Position numbers and translations under genes: made by a program
NCBI RefSeq assembly: GCF_900168115.1
Contig: NZ_FUZC01000021.1
Coordinates: 1-61,623 of the forward strand
Reading direction: 5' to 3'
From: Salegentibacter salinarum
Lineage (GTDB): Bacteria; Bacteroidota; Bacteroidia; Flavobacteriales; Flavobacteriaceae
DNA: 61,623 nt
Notes under the pieces: model-generated
What the model saw: the letters and a program-made list of their open reading frames with translations, nothing else
The model's database searches: none
Told to the model about the DNA's origin: nothing
Part shown: in pieces, positions 37,594-46,460 of the stretch
Layout: every line of letters starts with the position of its first letter
Numbering within the stretch: position 1 is the stretch's first letter

Positions 37594-40113
37594 TTAATTA
37601 AGTAAATCACGTACAGCATTCACGAGATAAATATAAGAGGCGCCAACACTTACCACGTACTCATTTTCTCCCCATAGAAAGGGCCAATCTTCTTTGTTTT
37701 CAGGAAAATCTGGCTTTAAAATAAGTACTCCGGGCACTACCCCACCGGCAATAAATGAAAAATCTGCCCGGTTCATTCCATAAGCTACTTTCTTAGATTT
37801 AGTTCCCACTCCCGAAACAAAGGAAATATCTGAATCAGGATGCGTTCCGTAGAGATAATTAAGACCTTTAAAAACTTCTTCCTTCTCAATAAGATCCGGA
37901 AACGCCTTATGGAGATGGTAATTATTAATAGCATAGGCTACAATTTGACCATTGCCGGCCCAACCCCCTCTACCAATTGGCACTCCATAAGGATTCTCTT
38001 CACTGTGCGCAGCGATCTCATCTCTATAGGCTTCTACCCTGCTTTTAAGTTTCTGTTTAAAATCCTCATCCATAAAAGGCAAGATTTTTATCACCCGACC
38101 TGCATGTAGGTTAAAGTTTTTATCTATGATTGGCCACATCTCTTTAATTCGCGTGGCATACATTTCATCTTTAGTAGAAAGTAATAATTCTACCGCTGCT
38201 TTTAACTCTTCATCTTCTAAAGTGCCGCCGGTAGTATTTCCGTGATGAAAAAGATCTGGCTCTTTGGAATGTTCTTCTTTCCAAACATTTATAGCGGTGT
38301 TTATACATTCCTCTGCTAATTCATCATTATAACCTTTTAACACCCGACTGGCAGCAGCTAATGCCGCAATAGAACCATAATTTAAAGGCGTACTTTTGCT
38401 CGTAAAGGCCCACCTGTCATCAAACTTTCCACTTCTATAACCATCAGATTCCAGGGGCTCCATTTCTTTATCATATATCAGGTTATCTGTCATGGTTAAT
38501 CCGTCTCCTAAATGGGTATACTGAGAAATATCGGGTACAATAATCCCGGGAATAGCTCTTCCAAGAGCACGATGCTGGGCTATTAACCCCAGGGTTCCGT
38601 GTTCTATTTGCTGAAGCATATCCGGTTTCCCATCTGGATTATGTAGATCTACATATTTGGAATCGTAATCTACCAAAGTCTGGTCTCGTTCCAGATTAAA
38701 ATCTTCATAAGCATGAGCCAGGTTAGAAACTACATAATACTGGGTTTGAGTTCTTATATCATAATCCCCTGCATCGTACCAACCTCCAATATTAAGCCCC
38801 GGAATATGTTCTCCGGGTTCATAATCGGTATCTGTCGTGGGACCTTGGGCATAAAGATCAAAATGCTCATGATTAACAGGCGCCTGTAAAGCATCATCCA
38901 GGTGGGAAGCACCGTGCCAAACCCTATACGCTTCGTTTACCAGCATATGATCCATCTGCACCGGAAAAAAAACATCGTTTGTAGGGTGCCAGGCCTTTTC
39001 ATATACATCTTCATTAATTTTAAAAGGAGCCGTAGTTTCTTCTTTATATGAAATCACATATAAGCCTTCTTCTTTTACATCAGAAAAATCGAAATATAAA
39101 TACTCATACCTTGTATATTGTCCCCAATTAGATAAGGCAGCTGTATGTTTTTCTACCTTTTCTCCTATTTCATTTAACTTATAAAGTGTGGCCTGGGCAG
39201 CAGGGGAGTCATTTTTATCGAGCTCAATAACTGCCACTTTTTCCTGAGTAGGATGATATCCAACCTGAGAATGCCCAATAACCGGCTTACGCGTCCAGCC
39301 GGGGGTAGAATTAACATCTAAACGCCACTGTAAAACTTTACCTGTTTCACCTTCGGGAAGTAAACTTCTAACCACAAACCAGCCGTTTTGCGCCTTATCT
39401 CTTCCATCGTGAAGCATTAAATTCGCTTCATCTGATACAATTGTAATTTTTCGTTCAGGGTCTCCCGGAGCAACTACTAGGGTTTTCCCTTCAGCAAACG
39501 GTTTTGGCGCTGTGTAGCCTGTTGTATCTTTATCCATACTACTATGAGGATACAACGGGAAATTCCCTCCTTCACCGTCCATATAATATGTTTTCTCAGA
39601 ATAGGCCGAGGGTATAAACTCTAGGTTAAACCCGGCTCTTCCCTTTAATTCCTCCGGAACCGGCTCTTCTAAGTGTACACTTAAAATCACTTTATCTCCA
39701 TCTCGTTCGGCCCGAATCATATATTCAAAATCGTGGTCGGGATATTTTTCATAAGTATCTATGCGGATTTTCTCTCTATCCACTTCCCTTCTAACAAAGG
39801 TAGGAATCGCGTCCCATTGCTCCGGGGTAGCGTGTAGCCTTACATCACCGTTAGTGACTGTTCTCACTCCGTGATGAATAACTTCTATACCACTAATTTT
39901 TGAATCACTAAACAGACCATCATACCAATTACTAAAAACCAGAATATTTACTCCTGGCTTTTCAAAATATTCTTCTTCATTAAGTGTCAGCTGTGAACTC
40001 TGACCAAATAGACTGCCTACCATTAAAAATGTACTCATATAAATCGCCTTAACGAGAAGTTTCTGGCAGAGATTATTATGAGCTAAATAAGGTGCTCTTG
40101 TAATATTCTTCAT
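37594..40113 (-). CDS. Glycoside hydrolase family 9 protein with CelD-type N-terminal Ig-like domain
   Basis: 839 residues. The N-terminus holds a signal segment ending near residue 38 (MSTFLMVGSLFGQ; Met26 could be the true start). An unrecognised beta-rich region covers about 45-275. A CelD_N-like Ig domain follows (about 278-365, from GHSQVGYHPTQEKVAVI) and then an alpha-toroid GH9 domain. The catalytic bases are in GGWYDAGDYD (Asp447 and Asp450) and the acid is Glu818 in WGENEYVV. GH9 enzymes cut beta-glucans or related glycans in an inverting mechanism. It is divergent to the SusC/SusD pair and shares an operator-like site with it. Confidence 0.92.
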   Translation of the reverse strand: MKNITRAPYLAHNNLCQKLLVKAIYMSTFLMVGSLFGQSSQLTLNEEEYFEKPGVNILVFSNWYDGLFSDSKISGIEVIHHGVRTVTNGDVRLHATPEQWDAIPTFVRREVDREKIRIDTYEKYPDHDFEYMIRAERDGDKVILSVHLEEPVPEELKGRAGFNLEFIPSAYSEKTYYMDGEGGNFPLYPHSSMDKDTTGYTAPKPFAEGKTLVVAPGDPERKITIVSDEANLMLHDGRDKAQNGWFVVRSLLPEGETGKVLQWRLDVNSTPGWTRKPVIGHSQVGYHPTQEKVAVIELDKNDSPAAQATLYKLNEIGEKVEKHTAALSNWGQYTRYEYLYFDFSDVKEEGLYVISYKEETTAPFKINEDVYEKAWHPTNDVFFPVQMDHMLVNEAYRVWHGASHLDDALQAPVNHEHFDLYAQGPTTDTDYEPGEHIPGLNIGGWYDAGDYDIRTQTQYYVVSNLAHAYEDFNLERDQTLVDYDSKYVDLHNPDGKPDMLQQIEHGTLGLIAQHRALGRAIPGIIVPDISQYTHLGDGLTMTDNLIYDKEMEPLESDGYRSGKFDDRWAFTSKSTPLNYGSIAALAAASRVLKGYNDELAEECINTAINVWKEEHSKEPDLFHHGNTTGGTLEDEELKAAVELLLSTKDEMYATRIKEMWPIIDKNFNLHAGRVIKILPFMDEDFKQKLKSRVEAYRDEIAAHSEENPYGVPIGRGGWAGNGQIVAYAINNYHLHKAFPDLIEKEEVFKGLNYLYGTHPDSDISFVSGVGTKSKKVAYGMNRADFSFIAGGVVPGVLILKPDFPENKEDWPFLWGENEYVVSVGASYIYLVNAVRDLLN

Positions 40114-40479
40114 AATATTTATCGGTTTTATAAGCTTTATGGGTTAATCGGAAATACCTCTAGCACTATTCCTAATAAAATCAATCGGTTGCGTAAATCA
40201 GTTAAAAAATCCAGCAAAAAGTTTCAACTATATTTAACTCAAAAGTTTCATGGGTAATTTCTTATTTCTTCTGATAATAGAATACTGAAAAAAGTATTAT
40301 TTCTTAAAAATATACCTTTCTCTTCAGCAAAGCAAAAAATCTTAAAACTGAATTTAGATACTTTGCATCAAGAATGAAAAACCACACTCTCTCAATACAA
40401 ATTTTTACTAAAAATAGTTTCAAAAGGCTTTCGATTGCGAAAAACGATCAAACTATATTCAGGGTATTACAGCTTTCTA
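40114..40479. other. Intergenic region upstream of the GH9 gene
   Basis: 366 bases, A/T-rich. It holds the operator-like site at 40182-40197 and a partial copy CGATTGCG near 40429. No clear TAnnTTTG box for the GH9 gene is seen, and no terminator-like hairpin follows the gene at 40480. A 52-codon plus-strand frame from 40374 runs into the 3' end of the next gene and looks spurious. Confidence 0.5.
40182..40197 (-). promoter_or_regulatory. Operator-like site 3 (CAATCGGTTGCGTAAA on the plus strand)
   Basis: The near-palindrome CAATCGGTTG plus CGTAAA lies about 70 bases before the GH9 start. It fits the CAAnCGnTTG symmetry of LacI-family operators and matches sites 1 and 2. Confidence 0.5.
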
Positions 40480-42627
40480 TTACCAAAAACCTTCAGATTC
40501 ATTTATTTGTCCCAAAGCTTCTCCGGCTGTAGTTACCGGAAATTTACATACATGATCTTTACAAACATAAATAGTTGTTTGCCCTTCTATAAATTTGCCT
40601 TTTAATAATTCTAAATTGCCTTCTTCCTCCCCACCCATTAAAATAACATTGGGAAGGTAATCATCATTAAGTTCTTTCTTTACGCTATTGTGATTCTCTC
40701 CTACTATCGCTACTTCAAATGGAGGTTTTACCAGGAGCGCTTCTACTATAGCCCAGTTTGCATAAAAATCCGGGTATTCCTTTAAATCCTTTTGTACGTT
40801 TAATAACATTTGTTCAGCTAGATCTTTGTTCTCGTTATCGTAAAAATAATGTCCCAGAATCAAAAGATTTTTTGCCATCTCTGAATTAGAGGAAGGAATA
40901 ACATTATCCAGAATTTCCTTTTGCCGCGTGATTAGACCGGAATGATTATCATGGGTGTAGAAGAACATCCCGGAAGTAGAATCGAAGAAATGTTCTTTCG
41001 TATAATTTGCAAGATCTTGCGCTTGAAACAACCATTTTTCATCAAATGTAGCCTGGTAAAGATCGATAAATGCAGAAATTACAAAGGCATAATCATCTAA
41101 AAAGCCGGGAATACTCGTTTTTCCGTTCTTATAATTTCTGGTTACAGCCCCATTTTCAGCAATAACATTTTCATTTAAAAAACTTGCGTTTTTAAGCGCA
41201 GCTTCTAAAAATCGTTTTTCGTCAAAAGCCTTATAGGCATTCAGGTAAGCTTTTATCATTAACGCGTTCCAGGAAGTAAGCACTTTATCATCCAGGGCAG
41301 GTAATGTTCTCTTTTGCCTTTCTTTCAGCAATTTATTTTTCCCTTCAGAAAGTATTTCTTTCAATTCTTTGCGTGAGAGTGAATTTTCATCGGCAAAGGC
41401 TTTATCAGATTTTTCCCTATGCAGGATGTTTTTTCCATCTTCCCAATTACCTTCTTCTTCTACATTATAATACTCTTTAAAAAGGGAGGAATTTCCACCT
41501 AAATGAGTATCAATTTCATCGGCGGTCCAGACGTAAAACTTTCCTTCTTCTCCATCGGTATCTGCATCGAGTGAAGAATAAAACGCTCCATTTTCAGCGG
41601 TAAGTTCTTGTCCTACAAATTCCAGACTTTCGTAAACTACTTCTTTATAAAGCGGCTTCCGGGTTTTTTGCCAGGCCTGGGAATAAAGCTCAATAAGTTG
41701 TGCATTATCATAGAGCATTTTTTCAAAGTGAGGTGCAAACCAATCTTCATCTGTAGAATACCTGGCAAAACCTCCGCCAAGCTGATCGTAAACTCCTCCA
41801 TAAGCCATATTTTCAAGGGTAATATCTACGGCTTCCAAAGCACTGGGGTCGTTGGTTAAATAGTTATAGTGAAGAAGAAATTTCCATAAAACCGGCACCG
41901 GAAACTTTTGCGTTTCTACTTTCCCCCCTTTTTCAAAATCTATTTTAGATTTTAATTGAGCGTACAAAGTTTCAAGTTCATCTAAAGAAAAAGCTTTCTC
42001 TTTATCAACAATTGACATGTGTTCCAAAGATTGAATACCATCAGTTATTTTCTCGGCTTGTTCTACAATGGCGTTTGGATCATCTTTATTTAGTTTTACA
42101 AAGTGCTTAAGAATTTTAAGCCAGTCTTCCTTAGGATAATATGTTCCTGCATAAAAAGGCTTTCCATCTGGCAATGCCAAAACATTTAAAGGCCAACCTC
42201 CACTGCCAGTCATTAGCTGCGCAGCATTCATATATAAATTATCTACATCTGGACGCTCTTCCCGGTCTACTTTTACCGAAATAAAATTTTCGTTCATAAG
42301 TTCGGCCACTTCGGGGTCTTCAAAACTTTCCTCTTCCATCACATGGCACCAGTGGCAGGCGGCATATCCAATACTAATAACCAGTAGTTTATTTTCTTCC
42401 TTAGCTTTATTTAATGTTTCCTCGCTCCAGGGATACCAATTGACAGGATTATGGGCGTGCTGTAATAAATACGGACTGCTCTCATTCACGAGCATATTGG
42501 TAAACTCGTGTTCTGCGGGCTCTTTATCTAATTGATTTTCACTCGAGGAATTATTCTTAGATTCATCTACACAGGATATGGTGAGAAAAAAAGTCAGTAA
42601 TATTCCGGTAACGGAAGACAATTTCAT
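40480..42627 (-). CDS. Thioredoxin-fold DUF255 (YyaL/SPATA20-like) lipoprotein
   Basis: 715 residues. Lipobox TISC (Cys19). The N-terminal domain begins [22 protein letters not shown] and has the redox-type CHWCH motif (Cys91/Cys94) in [10 protein letters not shown], followed by [17 protein letters not shown]. These are all hallmarks of DUF255 proteins. The rest is an alpha/alpha toroid resembling N-acylglucosamine epimerase folds ([20 protein letters not shown]). The function of the family is not settled. A lipoprotein form places it in the envelope. It could be linked to neither of the flanking clusters. Confidence 0.92.
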   Translation of the reverse strand: MKLSSVTGILLTFFLTISCVDESKNNSSSENQLDKEPAEHEFTNMLVNESSPYLLQHAHNPVNWYPWSEETLNKAKEENKLLVISIGYAACHWCHVMEEESFEDPEVAELMNENFISVKVDREERPDVDNLYMNAAQLMTGSGGWPLNVLALPDGKPFYAGTYYPKEDWLKILKHFVKLNKDDPNAIVEQAEKITDGIQSLEHMSIVDKEKAFSLDELETLYAQLKSKIDFEKGGKVETQKFPVPVLWKFLLHYNYLTNDPSALEAVDITLENMAYGGVYDQLGGGFARYSTDEDWFAPHFEKMLYDNAQLIELYSQAWQKTRKPLYKEVVYESLEFVGQELTAENGAFYSSLDADTDGEEGKFYVWTADEIDTHLGGNSSLFKEYYNVEEEGNWEDGKNILHREKSDKAFADENSLSRKELKEILSEGKNKLLKERQKRTLPALDDKVLTSWNALMIKAYLNAYKAFDEKRFLEAALKNASFLNENVIAENGAVTRNYKNGKTSIPGFLDDYAFVISAFIDLYQATFDEKWLFQAQDLANYTKEHFFDSTSGMFFYTHDNHSGLITRQKEILDNVIPSSNSEMAKNLLILGHYFYDNENKDLAEQMLLNVQKDLKEYPDFYANWAIVEALLVKPPFEVAIVGENHNSVKKELNDDYLPNVILMGGEEEGNLELLKGKFIEGQTTIYVCKDHVCKFPVTTAGEALGQINESEGFW

Positions 42628-42715
42628 ATTCTTATTATTAATCTTTGTAAGATAACTTGCTAATTGAACTTTTCAAATAAAACCCGCGTTTTTTCGAAAA
42701 ACTACGTATAAAAAA

Positions 42716-42736
42716 GCCTACCAACGTTGAGTAGGC
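42716..42736 (-). terminator. Terminator of the Cus-type efflux operon
   Basis: GCCTAC/GTAGGC stem on the minus strand followed by a U run (A run at 42711-42715 on the plus strand). It closes the operon that runs from 50907 to 42763. Confidence 0.8.
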
Positions 42737-42762
42737 AGGCTCTATTTGTTATTTAGTATATC

Positions 42763-43332
42763 TTAATTTAGAGTAGCTTCTACCCTACCGCATTTCAGCA
42801 TTTTATCGCCATAATACGGATTAAAAATATCTTTTGAATTAGAATACCAATAATCACCTTTTCCTTCAAAAGCCATGGGGCAGTATTGCTTATAAATCTC
42901 GCCCGATTCTAAAGCATCCTGCAACACAGGCTCCATAGCTGCAGTAAGTTTAGAAAAATCTTCCCGTTGTGTATTTACATCCTCACTTTCCGCTATTTGC
43001 GTTGCCGCAGAAGCTATTTCTTCGTTTTCACCAGCTTTTTCAGCAAGTTCTGCAGCTTTATCACTGGCAGTTTCAGCATCGGTATTCACAAAAGCATCCT
43101 TAATTTCTACGTACAAATTATAGACTTCTGCAGTATTTTCATCCTTAAATTCGGCCTCCAATGATTCGCCTTCATAAGTTTCCATTGTAGCCTGGTCTTC
43201 AGATTGGTGCATTTCATTTTGCATAGGCTCTGCCGGTTCGTCCTTTTTTTCTTCGGCATCGCGGCAAGAGGTCATTGATATTGCTCCTGCTATCAGGCTA
43301 AGCATCATTAAGTTTCTTAGATTTTTTTTCAT
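42763..43332 (-). CDS. DUF3347 lipoprotein, probable periplasmic metal-binding protein
   Basis: 189 residues. Lipobox SMTSC with Cys23, then an acidic linker with Met and His residues, then a helical DUF3347 domain. Its signature IYKQYCPMAFEGKGDYW...NPYYGDKMLKCGRV contains Cys, Met and His-type ligands. The same signature ends the CusB-like protein encoded upstream (43456-45177). It is the last gene of the efflux operon, 123 bases after cusB. It could hand Cu or Ag to the efflux complex, an inference from context and family. Confidence 0.85.
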   Translation of the reverse strand: MKKNLRNLMMLSLIAGAISMTSCRDAEEKKDEPAEPMQNEMHQSEDQATMETYEGESLEAEFKDENTAEVYNLYVEIKDAFVNTDAETASDKAAELAEKAGENEEIASAATQIAESEDVNTQREDFSKLTAAMEPVLQDALESGEIYKQYCPMAFEGKGDYWYSNSKDIFNPYYGDKMLKCGRVEATLN

Positions 43333-43455
43333 CGTTTCTGTTTTTAATTTTATTTGTATTTATTCTTGTTTAACCACTTTAAGGCTTTTGATTCAGCAAA
43401 CTTATATAAATTTATTTTTTCGATTCCTCTTTTATTCTTTTCACTTACTCTTTTC

Positions 43456-45177
43456 TTATTGCTCAATAACACTCGTTACTTCCCCGCAATTCAGCATAGC
43501 ACTACCGTAATATGGATTCCTTATTTCTTCTGAAAGGCTTAACCAATCGGCGCCTTCATCGTTATTCGCCATAGGACAATGCTGAATGTAAATCTGCTCA
43601 TTAAATGGTTTTAAACTTTTTGCCATCCTGATCATTTCTGCGGAAAAATCCATAAATCCGGTTCTTAATACTGAAATATCTTCGGAAGCTTTCAAAACAT
43701 TTAACTGTTCCTGAAGCTCGGTTTTATAATTCACCATAGCCTCTACTGCTGAAGCGTCAAAACCTGAATTATCTACTGCTTCTATTTCATTTTCTACCGC
43801 TGTAAGCTGATTTTTAGCTTCTTCAAAATCATCTTCTACCAGGGCATCTTTTAGAGCTAAATAAGAAGTAAATACCGCTAGAATTTCGCTTTTTTCGGCC
43901 TCAGATAATTCTATTTCATTAATATTTCCTGCTCCATTTCCCGGTGGATTCATCATACTTGGTTTTCCAGCTAACTGTACCGCGGCATCCACGGTAAAAG
44001 TACCATTTACCACAATTTCCTCACCTTTATTCAAACCTTCTTTAACTACATAAGAATCACCTAAAGAAGAACCTAAAACCACCTCACGGTGTTTAAACCC
44101 GGCACCGCTTTCCACGTCTTCCTTAACGTATACCACAGAACGCTTTCCTGTCCATAAAACAGCAGATTGTGGAATCACAATTTCCTCATTTTCTGCATTT
44201 AGGCTATTTTCTATAATTCCTGTAACAAACATTCCCGGTTTAATACGCCTGTTTTCATTGTCTATTTCTACTCGTGCAGTAGCCACACGGGTATTATTAT
44301 TTAACAACGGATCTATAAAATCTACCTCTCCTTCAAAGGTTTCCCCGGGCAGCGATTGAATGGAATATTTTATTTTGCTTCCTTCCTCAATCAAGGCCAT
44401 ATTGCTCTCATAAACATCAAAAAGTACCCAAAGTTTATCCAGGTTGGCAATTTCGTAAATAGGCATTCCCCTTTCCAGGTAATCGCCCTGTTCTGCCATT
44501 AGATCGGTCACAACACCACCAACATCGGCGGTAATTGGAAAACGATCTATAGCCTCTCCCCTGCTTAACATACTATTAATTTGGGCCTCACTAATTTTCC
44601 AGTTTCTAAGCTTCTGTTTTGCGGCTTCAAAAAGTTCCGGCTGACTTTCCCTTATCTCGGCTGCCTGTAATAATTCTTCCTGAGCGGTAACCAAATCTGG
44701 CGAATAAACGCTGGCCAAAACCTGCCCACGATTCACTTTCTCACCGGTAAAATTCACTCGTAATTGCTCAATTCTCCCCGGGATATGGGTAGATTGTGTG
44801 TAAGTGTTACGCTCGTCTACCTCAACTTTCCCGCTAAGCCTTATTTCTTTTGAAGTTTCACCTGCTCCAACAAGCATGGTCTCTACATTTGCGAGTTTCA
44901 GGGCATTATCGCTCATTACAAACATATCTGAATCCAATTCCTTTTCATCTTCTGAAACCGGAATAAGATCCATTCCGCAAATCGGGCAATCGCCGGGTTC
45001 ATTTTGTCGTACCGAAGGGTGCATGGAACAGGTCCATATTTGATCTTCGCTCATTTCAGAGTGATTATGATCTTCAGCTTCTTCAGCATCATTTCCTCCA
45101 CCAAAAAGCAGATATCCAAGTAAAAGTCCCAGAATAAGAATTCCGGCGGCTTTCCATATATTATTAATTCGTTTCAT
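43456..45177 (-). CDS. cusB: Efflux RND periplasmic adaptor (CusB type) with HMBD and C-terminal DUF3347
   Basis: 573 residues. N-terminal membrane anchor (about 8-26), His/acid linker, then a heavy-metal-binding domain WTCSMHPSVRQNEPGDCPICGMDL (about 48-71). The membrane-fusion core follows (from KLSGKVEVDERN-like beta strands through the hairpin to GEEIVVNGTFTVDA). A C-terminal DUF3347 domain (about 420-570) ends IQHCPMANN...NPYYGSAMLNCGEV. It links the RND pump to the outer-membrane channel. The extra DUF3347 fusion is common in Bacteroidota and may capture the metal. It overlaps the cusC gene by 14 bases. Confidence 0.93.
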   Translation of the reverse strand: MKRINNIWKAAGILILGLLLGYLLFGGGNDAEEAEDHNHSEMSEDQIWTCSMHPSVRQNEPGDCPICGMDLIPVSEDEKELDSDMFVMSDNALKLANVETMLVGAGETSKEIRLSGKVEVDERNTYTQSTHIPGRIEQLRVNFTGEKVNRGQVLASVYSPDLVTAQEELLQAAEIRESQPELFEAAKQKLRNWKISEAQINSMLSRGEAIDRFPITADVGGVVTDLMAEQGDYLERGMPIYEIANLDKLWVLFDVYESNMALIEEGSKIKYSIQSLPGETFEGEVDFIDPLLNNNTRVATARVEIDNENRRIKPGMFVTGIIENSLNAENEEIVIPQSAVLWTGKRSVVYVKEDVESGAGFKHREVVLGSSLGDSYVVKEGLNKGEEIVVNGTFTVDAAVQLAGKPSMMNPPGNGAGNINEIELSEAEKSEILAVFTSYLALKDALVEDDFEEAKNQLTAVENEIEAVDNSGFDASAVEAMVNYKTELQEQLNVLKASEDISVLRTGFMDFSAEMIRMAKSLKPFNEQIYIQHCPMANNDEGADWLSLSEEIRNPYYGSAMLNCGEVTSVIEQ

Positions 45178-46432
45178 CGTAATTTTCAGTTTTAGCTGAT
45201 AAATAATCCATTTTTGCCTGAGCCGTAAATCCGGTTTTCAAAGCTTTTATCTGCTGAGTTTTCAGCATTAAAATATCCTGGTTCATCCTGAGCACTTCCT
45301 CAAAATCGCCATCGTTATTACTAAAAGCCGAAACCAGAAGTCTGTTGGCCTGGCCAGAACTTTCTATTTGCCGTTCGTAAAGTTTTAGCAGTTTGGCAGC
45401 TTTGTTTAAATCATACACCGTTTGCTCAAATTCACTCTGCAACTGATTCTCCCGTGCTTCTTTATTTTGAATTGCAGCCTGCTGCATTAATTCGGCTTCT
45501 TTTTCTGCGGCTTTATATTTCTTTCTGAAAATTGGTAAGCTCACCGAAAACATAGGCATTATTGCGTCCTGCCCATTCATTGGCGGATTTGCATCTGTTC
45601 GTTTTGAAATAACCGAGTAATCTACACCAATCCCAAAATTAGGTAAACCCGATTTTTGAGCGGTTTCTGCACGATGTTCGTAAGCCTCCCGCTCCTTATC
45701 AAATTTGGTAAGTTCAGGATGTGTGCTAAAAGCTGCTTCAGTATCAATTATTTCATTTTGAATTCCAGAGTTAAAAATCAGAGTATCCTCAATAGAAACT
45801 TCGGCTTCCCTATCTCTATTCAATAATATATTAAATTGCTTTTTTAAACTTTCCAGCTGTTCTTCTTCCAGTTCAATTTCGGTTAAAGATTCATCACGCT
45901 TGATATCCACTCGCACCACGTTCACCATTTTTGAGCTTCCGCTTCTAAACTTACTAAGAGAAAGCTCACGATAGGAATCCAGAATATCAAGATTTTCCTC
46001 TTTTAAAGAGATAGTTTTCTCTATGGCAAAAAGTTCTGCATAGGCTTTTTTTATTTCAAAAAACAAATCGGCTCGCATTGCCAAATACTCTTGAAATCGT
46101 GCTTCTGCCAGTAAATCGGCTGCTTCCCTTTTTGTTTTTAGAGTTCCAAACCACGGAAACATTTGCATAAGGCTGAACCGGGCTTCCTGGGCTCCCAACC
46201 GGGTTTCTATCATCCTGCCAAACGCACTAAGCGTTAGGGTAGGATCTGGCAAAGAAGCAACCTGCGGCGATTGCTGCAATGCAGCTTCAAATTGCGTATA
46301 AGCAGATTGTAGCTTCGGATTATTTTCTGCTGCGATTTGGAGATAATCTTCCAACTCTTGCGCAATTCCAACTCCTCCCCAAAGGGGGATTAGAAGCAAG
46401 CTTATAAATATTTTTTTTGTGTTTATTTTCAT
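45164..46432 (-). CDS. cusC: TolC-family outer-membrane factor (CusC type)
   Basis: 422 residues. Signal peptide (KIFISLLLIPLWGGVGIAQ) and two TolC-type helical repeats with NPKLQSAYTQFEAALQQSPQ and the SLPDPTLTL/PNFGIGVDYSV beta-strand regions. Such proteins form the outer-membrane channel of tripartite exporters. It lies between the RND pump gene (28 bases upstream) and cusB (14-base overlap), so the three proteins are made together. Confidence 0.93.
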   Translation of the reverse strand: MKINTKKIFISLLLIPLWGGVGIAQELEDYLQIAAENNPKLQSAYTQFEAALQQSPQVASLPDPTLTLSAFGRMIETRLGAQEARFSLMQMFPWFGTLKTKREAADLLAEARFQEYLAMRADLFFEIKKAYAELFAIEKTISLKEENLDILDSYRELSLSKFRSGSSKMVNVVRVDIKRDESLTEIELEEEQLESLKKQFNILLNRDREAEVSIEDTLIFNSGIQNEIIDTEAAFSTHPELTKFDKEREAYEHRAETAQKSGLPNFGIGVDYSVISKRTDANPPMNGQDAIMPMFSVSLPIFRKKYKAAEKEAELMQQAAIQNKEARENQLQSEFEQTVYDLNKAAKLLKLYERQIESSGQANRLLVSAFSNNDGDFEEVLRMNQDILMLKTQQIKALKTGFTAQAKMDYLSAKTENYDETN

Positions 46433-46460
46433 TATCTAATTCTTATTTCTTTCAGAAATT

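Noticed and set aside
40374-40532. Plus-strand frame of 52 codons between the GH9 and DUF255 genes
   Set aside because: It runs into the 3' end of the DUF255 gene on the other strand and has no promoter or homology that I recognise.
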